From NCBI RefSeq assembly GCF_000297055.2, contig NC_022357.1, forward strand, positions 930,001-994,000: a DNA stretch of 64,000 nt, given 5' to 3'. Below are positions 38,856 through 46,518 of the stretch, piece after piece. The stretch's first letter is position 1, and every line of letters starts with the position of its first letter. The stretch is from Sulfuricella denitrificans skB26 (lineage in GTDB: Bacteria > Pseudomonadota > Gammaproteobacteria > Burkholderiales > Sulfuricellaceae). Made by a program: the position numbers and the translations under genes. The notes beneath the pieces were generated by a model. The model saw nothing but the letters and a program-made list of their open reading frames with translations. It was not told the origin of the DNA and made no database searches.

Positions 38856-39631
38856 TGACGGCCAGCCCGATCATCACGCCATATCTTCCAGGAAACCTCC
38901 AAGGTCTTCATGGGGAAGAAGAGCGCATCCGAACGGAATCGTCGCTCTGCATCAACGCAAGTGCATCGCTGAAAGACCATGTGGAGATGATGCATTCCTG
39001 CCTCGACATGCTCCACGCCGCACACGTCAATGCACCAAAAAAACTGTCAGACGACGAGCAGGTTATCTACGGTCTCGGCATCCGCCTTTTCAACTCCGGA
39101 TCATGTTTTTTGAAATTGCTGCTTAGTGGCTATTATCAAGGAGCCGTTTCCTTCCTGCGCGATGTTGTTGAGGTTGGCTTCTTGCTCGATTATTTTGATT
39201 ATAGCCCCCAGAGTATTGCGGCGTGGCGCAATGGCGAGGTCGATGAGTTCAAGCCCTACAAAATTCGGGGCGTTCTCGACAAGCGAGACGGTTTCGAGGA
39301 AAAAGGGCGAGGCGAAAGATATAAGTTCCTATCGACCTACGGCACACACGCGACTTTCAAAGGCTTTGAACTGGTCGTAACCGAAAAGGGTCTCACGATC
39401 GGGCCATTCATGAGCGAGAAACTGCTGACGGGAATCCTGAATGATGGTGCTTTGCACTTCTCCCATCCGGTGCTGGTTTGTCTGATACATCACAAGGGCC
39501 TTTCGCTCAATCAAATGAAAAACAGCGTTGGATTTCTCGATGCAATCAATACGTGGTTCGGGAAATACAGAGACCCGGAAATTGCCGCCATCGGCCTTAA
39601 ACAGATTGATGAGTTAAGGAAATTTTTCTAA
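38855..39631 (+). CDS. Helical protein of unknown function (DUF5677-like)
   Basis: A 258-residue protein I cannot assign with certainty. It is predicted mostly helical, with two hydrophobic patches. The segment SGYYQGAVSFLRDVVEVGFLLDYF has the Arg-x4-Glu helix pattern seen in DUF5677 and in HEPN-like or AbiV-type proteins, which are frequent in defence loci. No signal peptide is present. The start overlaps the hsdS stop (TGATG) and the stop overlaps the TIR gene start (TAATG), so it is tightly coupled to both. It may be an effector or sensor of the TIR cassette; that is inference from position. Confidence 0.75.
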   Translation: MTASPIITPYLPGNLQGLHGEEERIRTESSLCINASASLKDHVEMMHSCLDMLHAAHVNAPKKLSDDEQVIYGLGIRLFNSGSCFLKLLLSGYYQGAVSFLRDVVEVGFLLDYFDYSPQSIAAWRNGEVDEFKPYKIRGVLDKRDGFEEKGRGERYKFLSTYGTHATFKGFELVVTEKGLTIGPFMSEKLLTGILNDGALHFSHPVLVCLIHHKGLSLNQMKNSVGFLDAINTWFGKYRDPEIAAIGLKQIDELRKFF

Positions 39632-40086
39632 TGCCGGATGTTTTTATTTCCCACGCAAAGGCAGACCTCCCGTTCGCGGAGTTCCTGCACCGCCATATGT
39701 CACAGGAAGGGTTGAGCGTGTATCTTGCCTCAATGTCGATACAGCCGGGTGAGCAGTGGATGCCTGCAATTATGGATAATCTGCGAGCGTCAACCTGGGT
39801 GTTGTGCCTTGCCAGCCGTGCCGCGAGCGAGTCAAAGTGGGTCATGCAGGAGATGGGAGTAGCTATTGGTGCTAACAAGAAACTGGTGCCCATTGTATGG
39901 GATCAGCCGCCCGAGTCGTTACCGGGCTGGATGCGCCAATATCAGGCAGTCAATCTTGGCGGTGTGAGCCAGCAGGAAGCCAAGGCTGCCATAGGACGAA
40001 TTGCCGAGACCATCAAGGCGGAGAAGCAAAAGGGGCTGTTCATTCTGGGCCTGTTGGTCGCCGGTATTGCCTTGTTTGGGAAGTAA
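39631..40086 (+). CDS. TIR-domain protein with C-terminal membrane segment
   Basis: A 151-residue protein. Residues 1-125 form a TIR domain: first strand PDVFISHAKAD, the BB-loop region YLASMSIQPGEQW, and SESKWVMQEMGVAIG, whose Glu corresponds to the catalytic residue of TIR NAD-hydrolases and cyclases. Residues about 134-150 (GLFILGLLVAGIALFG) are a single membrane helix at the very end, so the TIR domain would face the cytoplasm as a tail-anchored protein. It overlaps the upstream gene by one base; a ThsB-like gene follows after three bases. A role in NAD-based signalling or killing during phage infection is likely from the family, not shown here. Confidence 0.88.
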   Translation: MPDVFISHAKADLPFAEFLHRHMSQEGLSVYLASMSIQPGEQWMPAIMDNLRASTWVLCLASRAASESKWVMQEMGVAIGANKKLVPIVWDQPPESLPGWMRQYQAVNLGGVSQQEAKAAIGRIAETIKAEKQKGLFILGLLVAGIALFGK

Positions 40087-40089
40087 AAC

Positions 40090-40638
40090 ATGGCTGACTA
40101 CTTCGGTAACTCCAACATGAACGGCCTGCTGGCTGCAATGATGCAGCCGGTGCGACGAAAAATATTTGTCAGTTATCACCATGGCAATGACCAAGCCTAT
40201 TACGATGGGTTTTCGCGCTTCTTCCATGACCAATATGAGGCAGTGTTCGACAACTCGCTTGATCGTGGAATTGACAGCGATAATGCTCAATATGTTATGC
40301 AACGCATCCGGGATAAACACATTACGGGCACATCCTGCACGGTCGTGCTGATTGGAGCCCAGACGCACCAACGGAAGTATGTGGATTGGGAGATCAAGGC
40401 AACGCTGGATAAGCAGCACGGCTTAGTCGGCATCGTGTTGCCAAATCACCAGAAAACCAACGACGGCAAGATCGTTGTGCCTGAACGATTTCATTGCAAT
40501 GTTTGCACCCGCTATGCGTCATTTGAGCATTGGGACAATCTGACCGCGCAGCGACTAACCCAGATGGTCAACGCTGCCACGAACTTGTCGAAAGCGCTGA
40601 TCGACAATCCATTTGATATTAAGCAACGCAACGGGTGA
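40090..40638 (+). CDS. ThsB-like TIR protein (DUF1863 / MTH538 fold)
   Basis: A 182-residue protein of the TIR-like DUF1863 group, which includes ThsB of the Thoeris antiphage system. Shared features are RKIFVSYHHGNDQAYYDGF at the start, the central VVLIGAQTHQRKYVDWEI (with the conserved Glu) and HGLVGIVLPNH. In Thoeris, ThsB recognises infection and makes a cyclic ADP-ribose signal from NAD. No ThsA (SIR2-SLOG or macro-TM effector) is encoded in the window; the neighbouring TIR-membrane protein or the unknown proteins may take that part. It is three bases downstream of the TIR gene. Confidence 0.85.
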   Translation: MADYFGNSNMNGLLAAMMQPVRRKIFVSYHHGNDQAYYDGFSRFFHDQYEAVFDNSLDRGIDSDNAQYVMQRIRDKHITGTSCTVVLIGAQTHQRKYVDWEIKATLDKQHGLVGIVLPNHQKTNDGKIVVPERFHCNVCTRYASFEHWDNLTAQRLTQMVNAATNLSKALIDNPFDIKQRNG

Positions 40639-40642
40639 TGCG

Positions 40643-41164
40643 ATGATTCTGGAAAGAGGTTCGTTCGAGTTGGATTTGAAACTGATCAAGTTGAAGGCTG
40701 AATTGTCAGACCTCGACCGTCAGTGTGCGTGGGAGTTGTATACAGAACTTTCTACACGGCGGGCGATCACTGGCCGCCTGAGTGACCCGAAATGCAAGGA
40801 CTTCACTGGCGAAATCTATGTCGAGAGTCTGGACTCACTATATCGGTTTTTTCAGGAAGCACGGGCAATCATGCGGAAGTTTCCCGTTGGTCGGCTCAGT
40901 GCAAATCAACAGAATCATCTTGGAGCATTGATCTTCCGAATGATGCAGGATGTGTTGCGACCTTTTCTCGAAAAATGGCATGGACAATACCGCCACTGGT
41001 GGGAGAACGATAGCGATAAAGCTCTACCGCCGTTTCAGCGGCAGGTGGCGTTTCCAAATCATGATGAATTTCTTCAGGACTGGACTAATCTCCGATGGAT
41101 GGTGCGCCATGTCCAGAAAAAACTCGTTCAAGTCTATAAGCTGGTAGATATCACGAAGAAATAG
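40643..41164 (+). CDS. Protein of unknown function in the TIR cassette
   Basis: A 173-residue soluble protein, rich in helix-forming, charged and aromatic residues (for example LDRQCAWELYTELSTRRAI and WTNLRWMVRHVQKKLVQVYKLV). I do not recognise the family. There is no membrane segment or nuclease motif. It starts four bases after the ThsB-like gene, so it belongs to the same cassette; the frame opens earlier but MILERGSFELDLKL is the more likely start. A function as regulator, sensor or effector of the TIR proteins is possible. Confidence 0.7.
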   Translation: MILERGSFELDLKLIKLKAELSDLDRQCAWELYTELSTRRAITGRLSDPKCKDFTGEIYVESLDSLYRFFQEARAIMRKFPVGRLSANQQNHLGALIFRMMQDVLRPFLEKWHGQYRHWWENDSDKALPPFQRQVAFPNHDEFLQDWTNLRWMVRHVQKKLVQVYKLVDITKK

Positions 41165-41167
41165 CCT

Positions 41168-41257
41168 GATGGAACAGCACAGACCCCAACACACCATGCA
41201 GAAGGCCAAGGCCGCCACCGACACGCTGCGGGCACAGGTTTTCGCTGGAAATTATTA
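41168..41257 (+). pseudogene. Remnant resembling an hsdS 3' end
   Basis: An uninterrupted frame without a usable start ends KAKAATDTLRAQVFAGNY-stop just before the ATPase gene. It resembles the C-terminus of the HsdS at 38855 (KAEATFDALMTQVFS): K, A, A, D, L, Q, V and F align. It suggests that the cassette 38855-41164 was inserted at, or recombined into, the 3' end of an older hsdS. Confidence 0.55.
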
Positions 41258-41258
41258 A

Positions 41259-42245
41259 ATGCCCGAACCTGTTTGCCTCCCCGCTTATCTGTCGGCACGC
41301 TCCGCAAGCGAGTCAATCGCTGCCTGTGGCGGCCTCATTTCTGCTATTGGGGATGCCAACGTAGATGCCCGCCGCTTGCGTTTCGCCGACCCTTTCGGCT
41401 TGGCCTTGCTGGGTGCGACTTTCCACATGGTTCGGCAACAAGGCCGAGCTGTCCGTGTTTGCGGGCTCAGTGCGGAAATGAGCGGTTATCTTGAACGCAT
41501 GGATGTCTTCGAGGGTGTGGAGTTGGTTGATTGCGTGCCACGGCAAAATCAACGGCAGAATCGGGGCGATGCCCTGGTAGAGCTGACAAGGCTCGATTCC
41601 CAGCGTGGTGTGGATGATGCCGCCTTCCGTTTGGCACATGCCGTGGTCGGCCATATTCCCGGCATCGATCCCAACGAGCCTCCGGACGAGATGTCAGGTT
41701 TTACGGCATTTGATCGGCTGGTCGAGCCGATCCAGTATGCGCTGAGCGAGTTGCTGGAAAACGCCATGACGCACGCCAGGAGGCATGGTTACGCGAATGC
41801 CTGTGTTTGGGTGGCATGCCAGTATTATCCGAAAAACGACATGATCCGGCTGGGGGTGGTAGACAATGGCTGCGGTTTGCTGGCCACGCTGCGCTGCCAT
41901 CCAGAACTCCGGCACGAGCGCCATCTTGATGCCATCCTGACGGCTCTCAAGCCGCGCATCAGTTGCAACCGCGATCTGCGTTTGAACAGCGATTCCGTCA
42001 ATCAGGGGGTGGGATTGACGACGACTTGCCGAATCGCCGAACATGCAGGCGGCCACTTGGTCATCGTGAGCGGAAATGCGATTCACGACACATCGGGGAG
42101 AAGCGGACTGCTGGCAGACGGAGCCACCTGGCAGGGAGTGGCGATAGCCATTGAGTGTCGACGTGATCTCTTGCCGACCATCCGTTTCCGTGAACTATTG
42201 CCACCTCTGGATGCCCAACTGGCTGTCCGGCTGAGGTTCGAGTAG
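41259..42245 (+). CDS. GHKL ATPase with N-terminal STAS-like domain
   Basis: A 328-residue protein. The first 100 residues resemble a STAS fold (RRLRFADPFGLALLGATFHMVRQQGRAVRVCG). The C-terminal half has the Bergerat ATP-binding fold: N box SELLENAMTHARRHG, G1 box VVDNGCGL and the later GVGLTTTCRIAEHAGG. There is no dimerisation or phospho-acceptor domain, so it is more like an anti-sigma-factor kinase (SpoIIAB/RsbW type) than a sensor kinase. The next gene, a STAS-like protein, is a natural partner. It follows the hsdS remnant after one base. Confidence 0.82.
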   Translation: MPEPVCLPAYLSARSASESIAACGGLISAIGDANVDARRLRFADPFGLALLGATFHMVRQQGRAVRVCGLSAEMSGYLERMDVFEGVELVDCVPRQNQRQNRGDALVELTRLDSQRGVDDAAFRLAHAVVGHIPGIDPNEPPDEMSGFTAFDRLVEPIQYALSELLENAMTHARRHGYANACVWVACQYYPKNDMIRLGVVDNGCGLLATLRCHPELRHERHLDAILTALKPRISCNRDLRLNSDSVNQGVGLTTTCRIAEHAGGHLVIVSGNAIHDTSGRSGLLADGATWQGVAIAIECRRDLLPTIRFRELLPPLDAQLAVRLRFE

Positions 42246-42251
42246 AGCCCA

Positions 42252-42267
42252 TATCCATTTTTGGATA
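42252..42267. promoter_or_regulatory. Small palindrome between ATPase and STAS-like genes
   Basis: TATCCA-TTTT-TGGATA, a perfect 6-bp inverted repeat 23 bp upstream of the next start codon. It could be an operator or a weak hairpin. No further evidence. Confidence 0.3.
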
Positions 42268-42289
42268 ATTCTGTTAGATTGCACTTTCA

Positions 42290-42619
42290 ATGGCCTATGC
42301 TATGAATACCATGCGTTCCAATATTTCCTTGAATCAATACGCTCGCGGCCACCTGGTCGGCGCGCGCGCCACCGCCTCTCCATTGCGGGAAGAGGTGGAG
42401 ATCGCGTTGGCACAAGGATTCGAGGTGGCTTTTGATTTCTCAGGTGTTGAGGCGACCCAGTCCTTCATCGATGAACTGGTCGGGGTGCTGATTCTTCGCC
42501 ATGGCCCCGATATCCTTGGCCGCTTGATTTTCAAGTCCTGCTCGGAAGATGTGCAGGCAATCATTGAGTTCGTCGCAACCGACCGCTGCGACCAATACAT
42601 CAAATCTCATTCTCACTGA
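42290..42619 (+). CDS. STAS-like domain protein (DUF4325)
   Basis: A 109-residue protein with the DUF4325 STAS-like pattern: GFEVAFDFSGVEATQSFIDELVGVLILRHG, strand-helix-strand with a conserved Ser and Phe after the second strand. STAS proteins act as antagonists in partner-switching with GHKL kinases, and the gene directly upstream codes for such an ATPase. Its start is uncertain (ATG at 42290, 42302 or 42311). It is the last gene of the island before the duplicated nudF end. Confidence 0.8.
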   Translation: MAYAMNTMRSNISLNQYARGHLVGARATASPLREEVEIALAQGFEVAFDFSGVEATQSFIDELVGVLILRHGPDILGRLIFKSCSEDVQAIIEFVATDRCDQYIKSHSH

Positions 42620-42684
42620 TCAACCTCGCCCGCTTTCGTGCCTGAGGGTCTAGTTGTTGCCCCGGCACAGCATGGTATCCCCCC

Positions 42685-42750
42685 GACGTGAAAACCATCA
42701 TCGGCCTGTTCTGGGCGGAGAAGCTCATACGTAATGAATGGGCCTCTTGA
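42685..42750 (+). pseudogene. Duplicated 3' end of nudF, right boundary of the island
   Basis: These 66 bp encode DVKTIIGLFWAEKLIRNEWAS-stop, homologous to the last 21 residues of the ADP-ribose pyrophosphatase at 33403. No start or upstream nudF sequence is attached. It is probably the original 3' end of the chromosomal nudF, displaced by insertion of 33404-42684. Confidence 0.85.
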
Positions 42751-42807
42751 ATTTTCTGCGTCAGCCCCTATTCAGGTTAGGGTTTTCGCAACTGGAGAAA
42801 AAATAAT

Positions 42808-44721
42808 ATGACCACCGTAGAAGCACACAAGGAAACACTGGGTTTCCAGACAGAAGTCCGTCAGCTACTCAAGCTGATGATCCATTCACTCTACAGCAAC
42901 AAGGAAATTTGCCTGCGCGAGCTGATTTCCAATGCCTCGGATGCTGCTGACAAGTTGCGCTTCGAGGCGCTCGCCGACGATGCAATGTTCGAAGGTGATT
43001 CGAGCCTGAAGATTCGCATCAGCCAGGACAAGGCGGCGCGCACCATCACCATTTCCGATAACGGTATTGGTATGTCGCGTCAGGAAGTGATCGAGCATAT
43101 CGGCACCATCGCCAAATCCGGCACGCGCCAGTTCTTCGACGCGCTAAGCGGCGACCAGGCCAAGGATGCCAACCTGATCGGCCAGTTCGGCGTAGGCTTC
43201 TACTCCGCTTTTATCGTGGCCGACAAGGTTACGCTGATCACCCGACGTGCCGGGCTGACTGCCGAGCATGGCGTACGCTGGGAATCCGCCGGCGAGGGCG
43301 ACTACACTCTGGAAACGGTGGAGAAGGCTGGTCGAGGCACCGATGTTATCCTGCATCTGCGCGAGGGTGAGGACGATCTGCTCGACAGCTGGCGCATCAA
43401 GAGCATCATCAAGAAGTATTCCGACCACATCACCCTGCCGATCCTGATGCAGAAGGAAGAATGGGATGCCGACAAGCAGGAAAACAGCATCACCGAAGAG
43501 GATGAAACGGTGAATCGCGCCAGTGCGTTGTGGGCAAGACCGAAGAGCGAAGTGACTGCCGAGGAATACGAAGAGTTCTACAAGCATGTGGCGCATGATT
43601 TTGAAGCGCCGCTGGCCTACACCCACAGCAAGGTCGAGGGCAAGCAGGAGTACACCCAGCTGCTCTACATCCCGGCACGCGCCCCGTTCGACCTGTGGGA
43701 CCGTGAAGTACGTCATGGAATCAAGTTGTACGTGCGTCGGGTGTTTATCATGGATGACGCCGAACAGTTGATGCCGCGCTACCTGCGCTTCGTGCGCGGG
43801 GTGATCGACTCCAACGATCTGCCGCTCAACGTCTCGCGCGAGATCCTCCAGCACAGCAAGGATATCGACAGTATTCGCGCTGGATCGGTGAAGAAGGTGC
43901 TAGGCCTGCTTGACGACTTGGCTGAGAACGACAAGGAAAAGTACGCCAAATTCTGGGGCGAGTTCGGCAAGGCGATCAAGGAAGGCGTCGGCGAGGATCA
44001 TGCCAACAAGGAGCGTATCGCCAAGCTGCTGCGCTTTGCTTCGACCCATGCCGATACTGCCGAGCAGAGTGTTTCTTTTGCCGACTATATCGGTCGCATG
44101 AAGGAGGGGCAGGACAAGATCTACTACGTTACCGCCGACAGCTTCGCCGCCGCGAAAAACAGCCCGCATCTGGAAATATTCCGGAAAAAAGGCATCGAAG
44201 TGCTGTTGCTTTCGGAGCGAGTGGACGAGTGGATGCTGTCGCACCTAACTGAGTTCAACGGCAAAACGCTGCAGTCGGTGGCGAAGGGCGAACTCGATCT
44301 GGGCAAGCTGGAAGACGAGGCCGAGAAGCAGGAGCAGGAAAAGGAAGCCGGTGAGTTCAAGGCGCTGATCGAGCAGGTCAAGGAAGTGCTCGGCGACAAG
44401 GTCAAGGAAGTGCGCATTACCCATCGCCTGACCAGTTCCCCGGCATGCCTGGTGGCCGATGCCCACGACCTGGGCGGAAATCTGGCCAGAATGCTGAAAT
44501 CCATGGGGCAGGAAGCGCCTCAGACCCAGCCGATTCTGGAGATCAATCCACACCATCCGCTCGTGCAGAAGCTAAAGGGCGAGGCGGGAAGCGAACGCTT
44601 CGGAGACTGGAGTCACATTCTGTTCGACCAGGCTTTGCTGGCCGAAGGGGGGCAACTGGACGATCCTACTGCCTTCGTGCAGCGTCTTAACGGCCTGTTG
44701 CTGGCGATGGCGGGTAGTTAG
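42808..44721 (+). CDS. htpG: Molecular chaperone HtpG (Hsp90)
   Basis: A 637-residue cytosolic Hsp90. The N-terminal ATP-binding GHKL domain shows [27 protein letters not shown] and [17 protein letters not shown]; the middle domain has [16 protein letters not shown] with the conserved Arg region; the C-terminal dimerisation domain ends near LLLAMAG. Length is normal. A TGGAGAA site is upstream of the ATG. It ends four bases inside the convergent NUDIX gene; the shared terminator lies further inside that gene. Confidence 0.97.
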   Translation: MTTVEAHKETLGFQTEVRQLLKLMIHSLYSNKEICLRELISNASDAADKLRFEALADDAMFEGDSSLKIRISQDKAARTITISDNGIGMSRQEVIEHIGTIAKSGTRQFFDALSGDQAKDANLIGQFGVGFYSAFIVADKVTLITRRAGLTAEHGVRWESAGEGDYTLETVEKAGRGTDVILHLREGEDDLLDSWRIKSIIKKYSDHITLPILMQKEEWDADKQENSITEEDETVNRASALWARPKSEVTAEEYEEFYKHVAHDFEAPLAYTHSKVEGKQEYTQLLYIPARAPFDLWDREVRHGIKLYVRRVFIMDDAEQLMPRYLRFVRGVIDSNDLPLNVSREILQHSKDIDSIRAGSVKKVLGLLDDLAENDKEKYAKFWGEFGKAIKEGVGEDHANKERIAKLLRFASTHADTAEQSVSFADYIGRMKEGQDKIYYVTADSFAAAKNSPHLEIFRKKGIEVLLLSERVDEWMLSHLTEFNGKTLQSVAKGELDLGKLEDEAEKQEQEKEAGEFKALIEQVKEVLGDKVKEVRITHRLTSSPACLVADAHDLGGNLARMLKSMGQEAPQTQPILEINPHHPLVQKLKGEAGSERFGDWSHILFDQALLAEGGQLDDPTAFVQRLNGLLLAMAGS

Positions 44722-45314
44722 CCACCCTCAGGTGCTAGTCCGGAGTTAAGGGGCGCCTCGGGCGCCCTTTTTTTATCCAGCGGCAAGGTGATGTCGCCGA
44801 CGTGCAGCTCGAAAACACCGCGACGCCGATCTTCGAAGTAATGTTTCAGGGTGTTGCGGACGCTGGAAAAGGCCAGGTTATCCCAGGGGATGTCCGCTTC
44901 GCTGAAGAGTGCGACTTCCAGGCTCTCGCTGCCCGGCCTGAAGTCGAGGTCGAGCAGGCGACTGCGAAAGAACAGATGCACCTGGCTGATGTGCGGGATG
45001 TTGTAGAGCGCATAGAGCGCGGCGATTTCCACACGGGCGTGCGCCTCCTCCGCCGTTTCGCGCGCTGCGGCTTGAGTCGTGGTTTCGTTGTTTTCCATGA
45101 AGCCTGCCGGCAGGGTCCAGAACCCATGACGCGGTTCGATGGCACGACGACACAACAGAATCTTGTCCTCCCATTCGGGGATCGCGCCGACGACCATTTT
45201 CGGATTCTCGTAATGGATGGCGCCGCAGTTGCCGCACATGTGGCGCGGCAGATGCTCTCCGGGTGGAATTCTCAGCTCCACTTTGGCGCCGCAATGGCTG
45301 CAATAATTCATCAT
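44718..45314 (-). CDS. Zinc-ribbon NUDIX hydrolase
   Basis: A 198-residue protein with an N-terminal zinc ribbon (CSHCGAKV ... MCGNCGAIH) and a NUDIX domain whose box runs from GFMENNET to RETAEEAHA (GX5EX7REUXEE). This is the architecture of a NudC-related subgroup of predicted nucleotide pyrophosphatases, but the shorter length argues against true NADH pyrophosphatase. The start is MMNYCSHCG. The last 20 codons overlap the htpG terminator and reach four bases into htpG, so the C-terminal tail is encoded by the terminator hairpin. Confidence 0.9.
   Translation of the reverse strand: MMNYCSHCGAKVELRIPPGEHLPRHMCGNCGAIHYENPKMVVGAIPEWEDKILLCRRAIEPRHGFWTLPAGFMENNETTTQAAARETAEEAHARVEIAALYALYNIPHISQVHLFFRSRLLDLDFRPGSESLEVALFSEADIPWDNLAFSSVRNTLKHYFEDRRRGVFELHVGDITLPLDKKRAPEAPLNSGLAPEGG
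44750..44774 (+). terminator. Rho-independent terminator of htpG
   Basis: GGGCGCC-TCG-GGCGCCC, about 7 bp of stem, followed by seven T. It lies inside the 3' coding part of the convergent NUDIX gene. Confidence 0.9.
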
Positions 45315-45379
45315 TTGAAGTTACCAAAAAAAGCAGCGGATGGAAAGCGGTTGGGTTCCTGCGGCTTTTGCACAATTAC

Positions 45380-45400
45380 TGTGGATAACTTTGTGGAGAA
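45380..45400. other. Two DnaA-box-like nonamers in an AT-rich intergenic region
   Basis: TGTGGATAA (45380-45388) is the exact complement of the DnaA box TTATCCACA; TGTGGAGAA (45392-45400) differs by one base. They stand at the start of the 527-bp non-coding stretch 45315-45841, which is AT-rich from about 45430 to 45520. No dnaA, dnaN, gyrB or rpmH gene is near, so I do not call an origin. No gene is evident in this stretch. Confidence 0.5.
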
Positions 45401-45759
45401 CTTGTTTTAATCATCCTTAAGTGTCTTGCGGGTAAGGAATTTTGTTGCGAAGCTCAATAATTCAACTATAAATTAAATACATAAAATCAATATGTTAAGT
45501 AAATATATACTGACATCATGGGTTTAGCCGCCAATCCACATCCATCCTCTGCAAAGAGTGAATTAATTGTAGATAAAGGGCGTATTCCTGTCATCGACAA
45601 CCGCTTAATTGGTAACTGTTTTTTTGGCATAATTAAACTTATCACGATTTCGGTCGATAACCATGGAACGATTGTCTGAATGGATATGCGTCAGGCTTTC
45701 TGATGCACCATTAAGAAAAAAGCAGGAATTGCCTCTCACCACGAAACCCTCTCCTCAAT

Positions 45760-45781
45760 CCTCTCCCGCAAGCGGGCGAGG
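45760..45781. repeat. Short palindrome upstream of the adhesin-like gene
   Basis: CCTCTCCCGC and GCGGGCGAGG form a 10-bp inverted repeat with one mismatch and a two-base centre, a common intergenic repeat type. It precedes the gene at 45842. Confidence 0.5.
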
Positions 45782-45841
45782 AGGCTAACGTAAAAGGCAC
45801 TGGTAATGAATTGGCAGGATATGCTCATATTGAAGAGATGC

Positions 45842-46462
45842 ATGAAAACATCATTGCGATCTGTGCTGATGGTAGCGTTTTTGATATTCCCGCCTGGAGC
45901 CGAGGCGGCTGTGTGGTCGTCGATCGTATCCAATGAACAAATGCGTGCCGAGATCGATATTGCAAGTTTGCTGCGTCAGGGAAACATCGTGACGGCTTGG
46001 GACAGGGAAGTTTACGCTGCGCTGGAGCAGGCGCGGCCAGGCGATTTCTACTTCAAGTCGGCAAAGTCCCTGATGCGCTACAATTGCAGCGGCCGCACCG
46101 CAGATTTGCTGATGAAGGTGTATTACGCTGAGGATGGTAGCGAGATTACAACTATTACTGCCAGTTACTACGGCAAGCCGAATTACGTGATTCCCGATAC
46201 TGAAGGCGAAAAAAAATTCGAGCACGCCTGCCAGTATAAAAAGCCAGAGGAAAAGAAGCTTGTCACCGTAACCAGGAAGAAGAGCGAAAAATCGAAAGAG
46301 ACCGATAAAACCGCCGCCATGTCGGCCAAGGAAGTTACATCTGGCGACAAGGCTAAACCCGCAGCGCCAGAAAATCCTGTCAAACCTCCTCCACGGTCCT
46401 TGCCAATTCTCAAGCCATCTGGAACCTTGCCCAAACCGGCTGGGGATTCCGGTAAAGGATAG
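45842..46462 (+). CDS. Secreted surface-adhesin E-like protein
   Basis: A 206-residue exported protein. The N-terminus MKTSLRSVLMVAFLIFPPGAEA is a signal peptide, which supports the start at 45842 (GAAGAG upstream) over the ATG at 45806. The mature part (about residues 23-130) has the pattern of the adhesin E-like family: WSSIVSNEQMRAEIDI, RYNCSGRTADLLMKVYY and a Cys near 133, with two cysteines for a disulfide. The last 75 residues are Lys/Pro-rich low complexity. The function is unknown; many bacteria carry it without an adhesin role. Confidence 0.75.
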   Translation: MKTSLRSVLMVAFLIFPPGAEAAVWSSIVSNEQMRAEIDIASLLRQGNIVTAWDREVYAALEQARPGDFYFKSAKSLMRYNCSGRTADLLMKVYYAEDGSEITTITASYYGKPNYVIPDTEGEKKFEHACQYKKPEEKKLVTVTRKKSEKSKETDKTAAMSAKEVTSGDKAKPAAPENPVKPPPRSLPILKPSGTLPKPAGDSGKG

Positions 46463-46518
46463 TCCCGGAAAACACGTGGCATATCGCGGTGGGGTTGGCG
46501 AGTTAAGTCTTCCGCAAA

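Noticed and set aside
38855-40638. Canonical Thoeris system
   Set aside because: A ThsB-like protein is present, but no SIR2-SLOG or macro-membrane ThsA is encoded, so I call it only Thoeris-like.
33404-42684. Prophage or integrative element with its own integrase
   Set aside because: No integrase, transposase, capsid, relaxase or plasmid genes are found between the repeats.
45380-45520. Replication origin
   Set aside because: Only two DnaA boxes and no dnaA, dnaN, gyrB or rpmH nearby; called only as DnaA-box-like sites.
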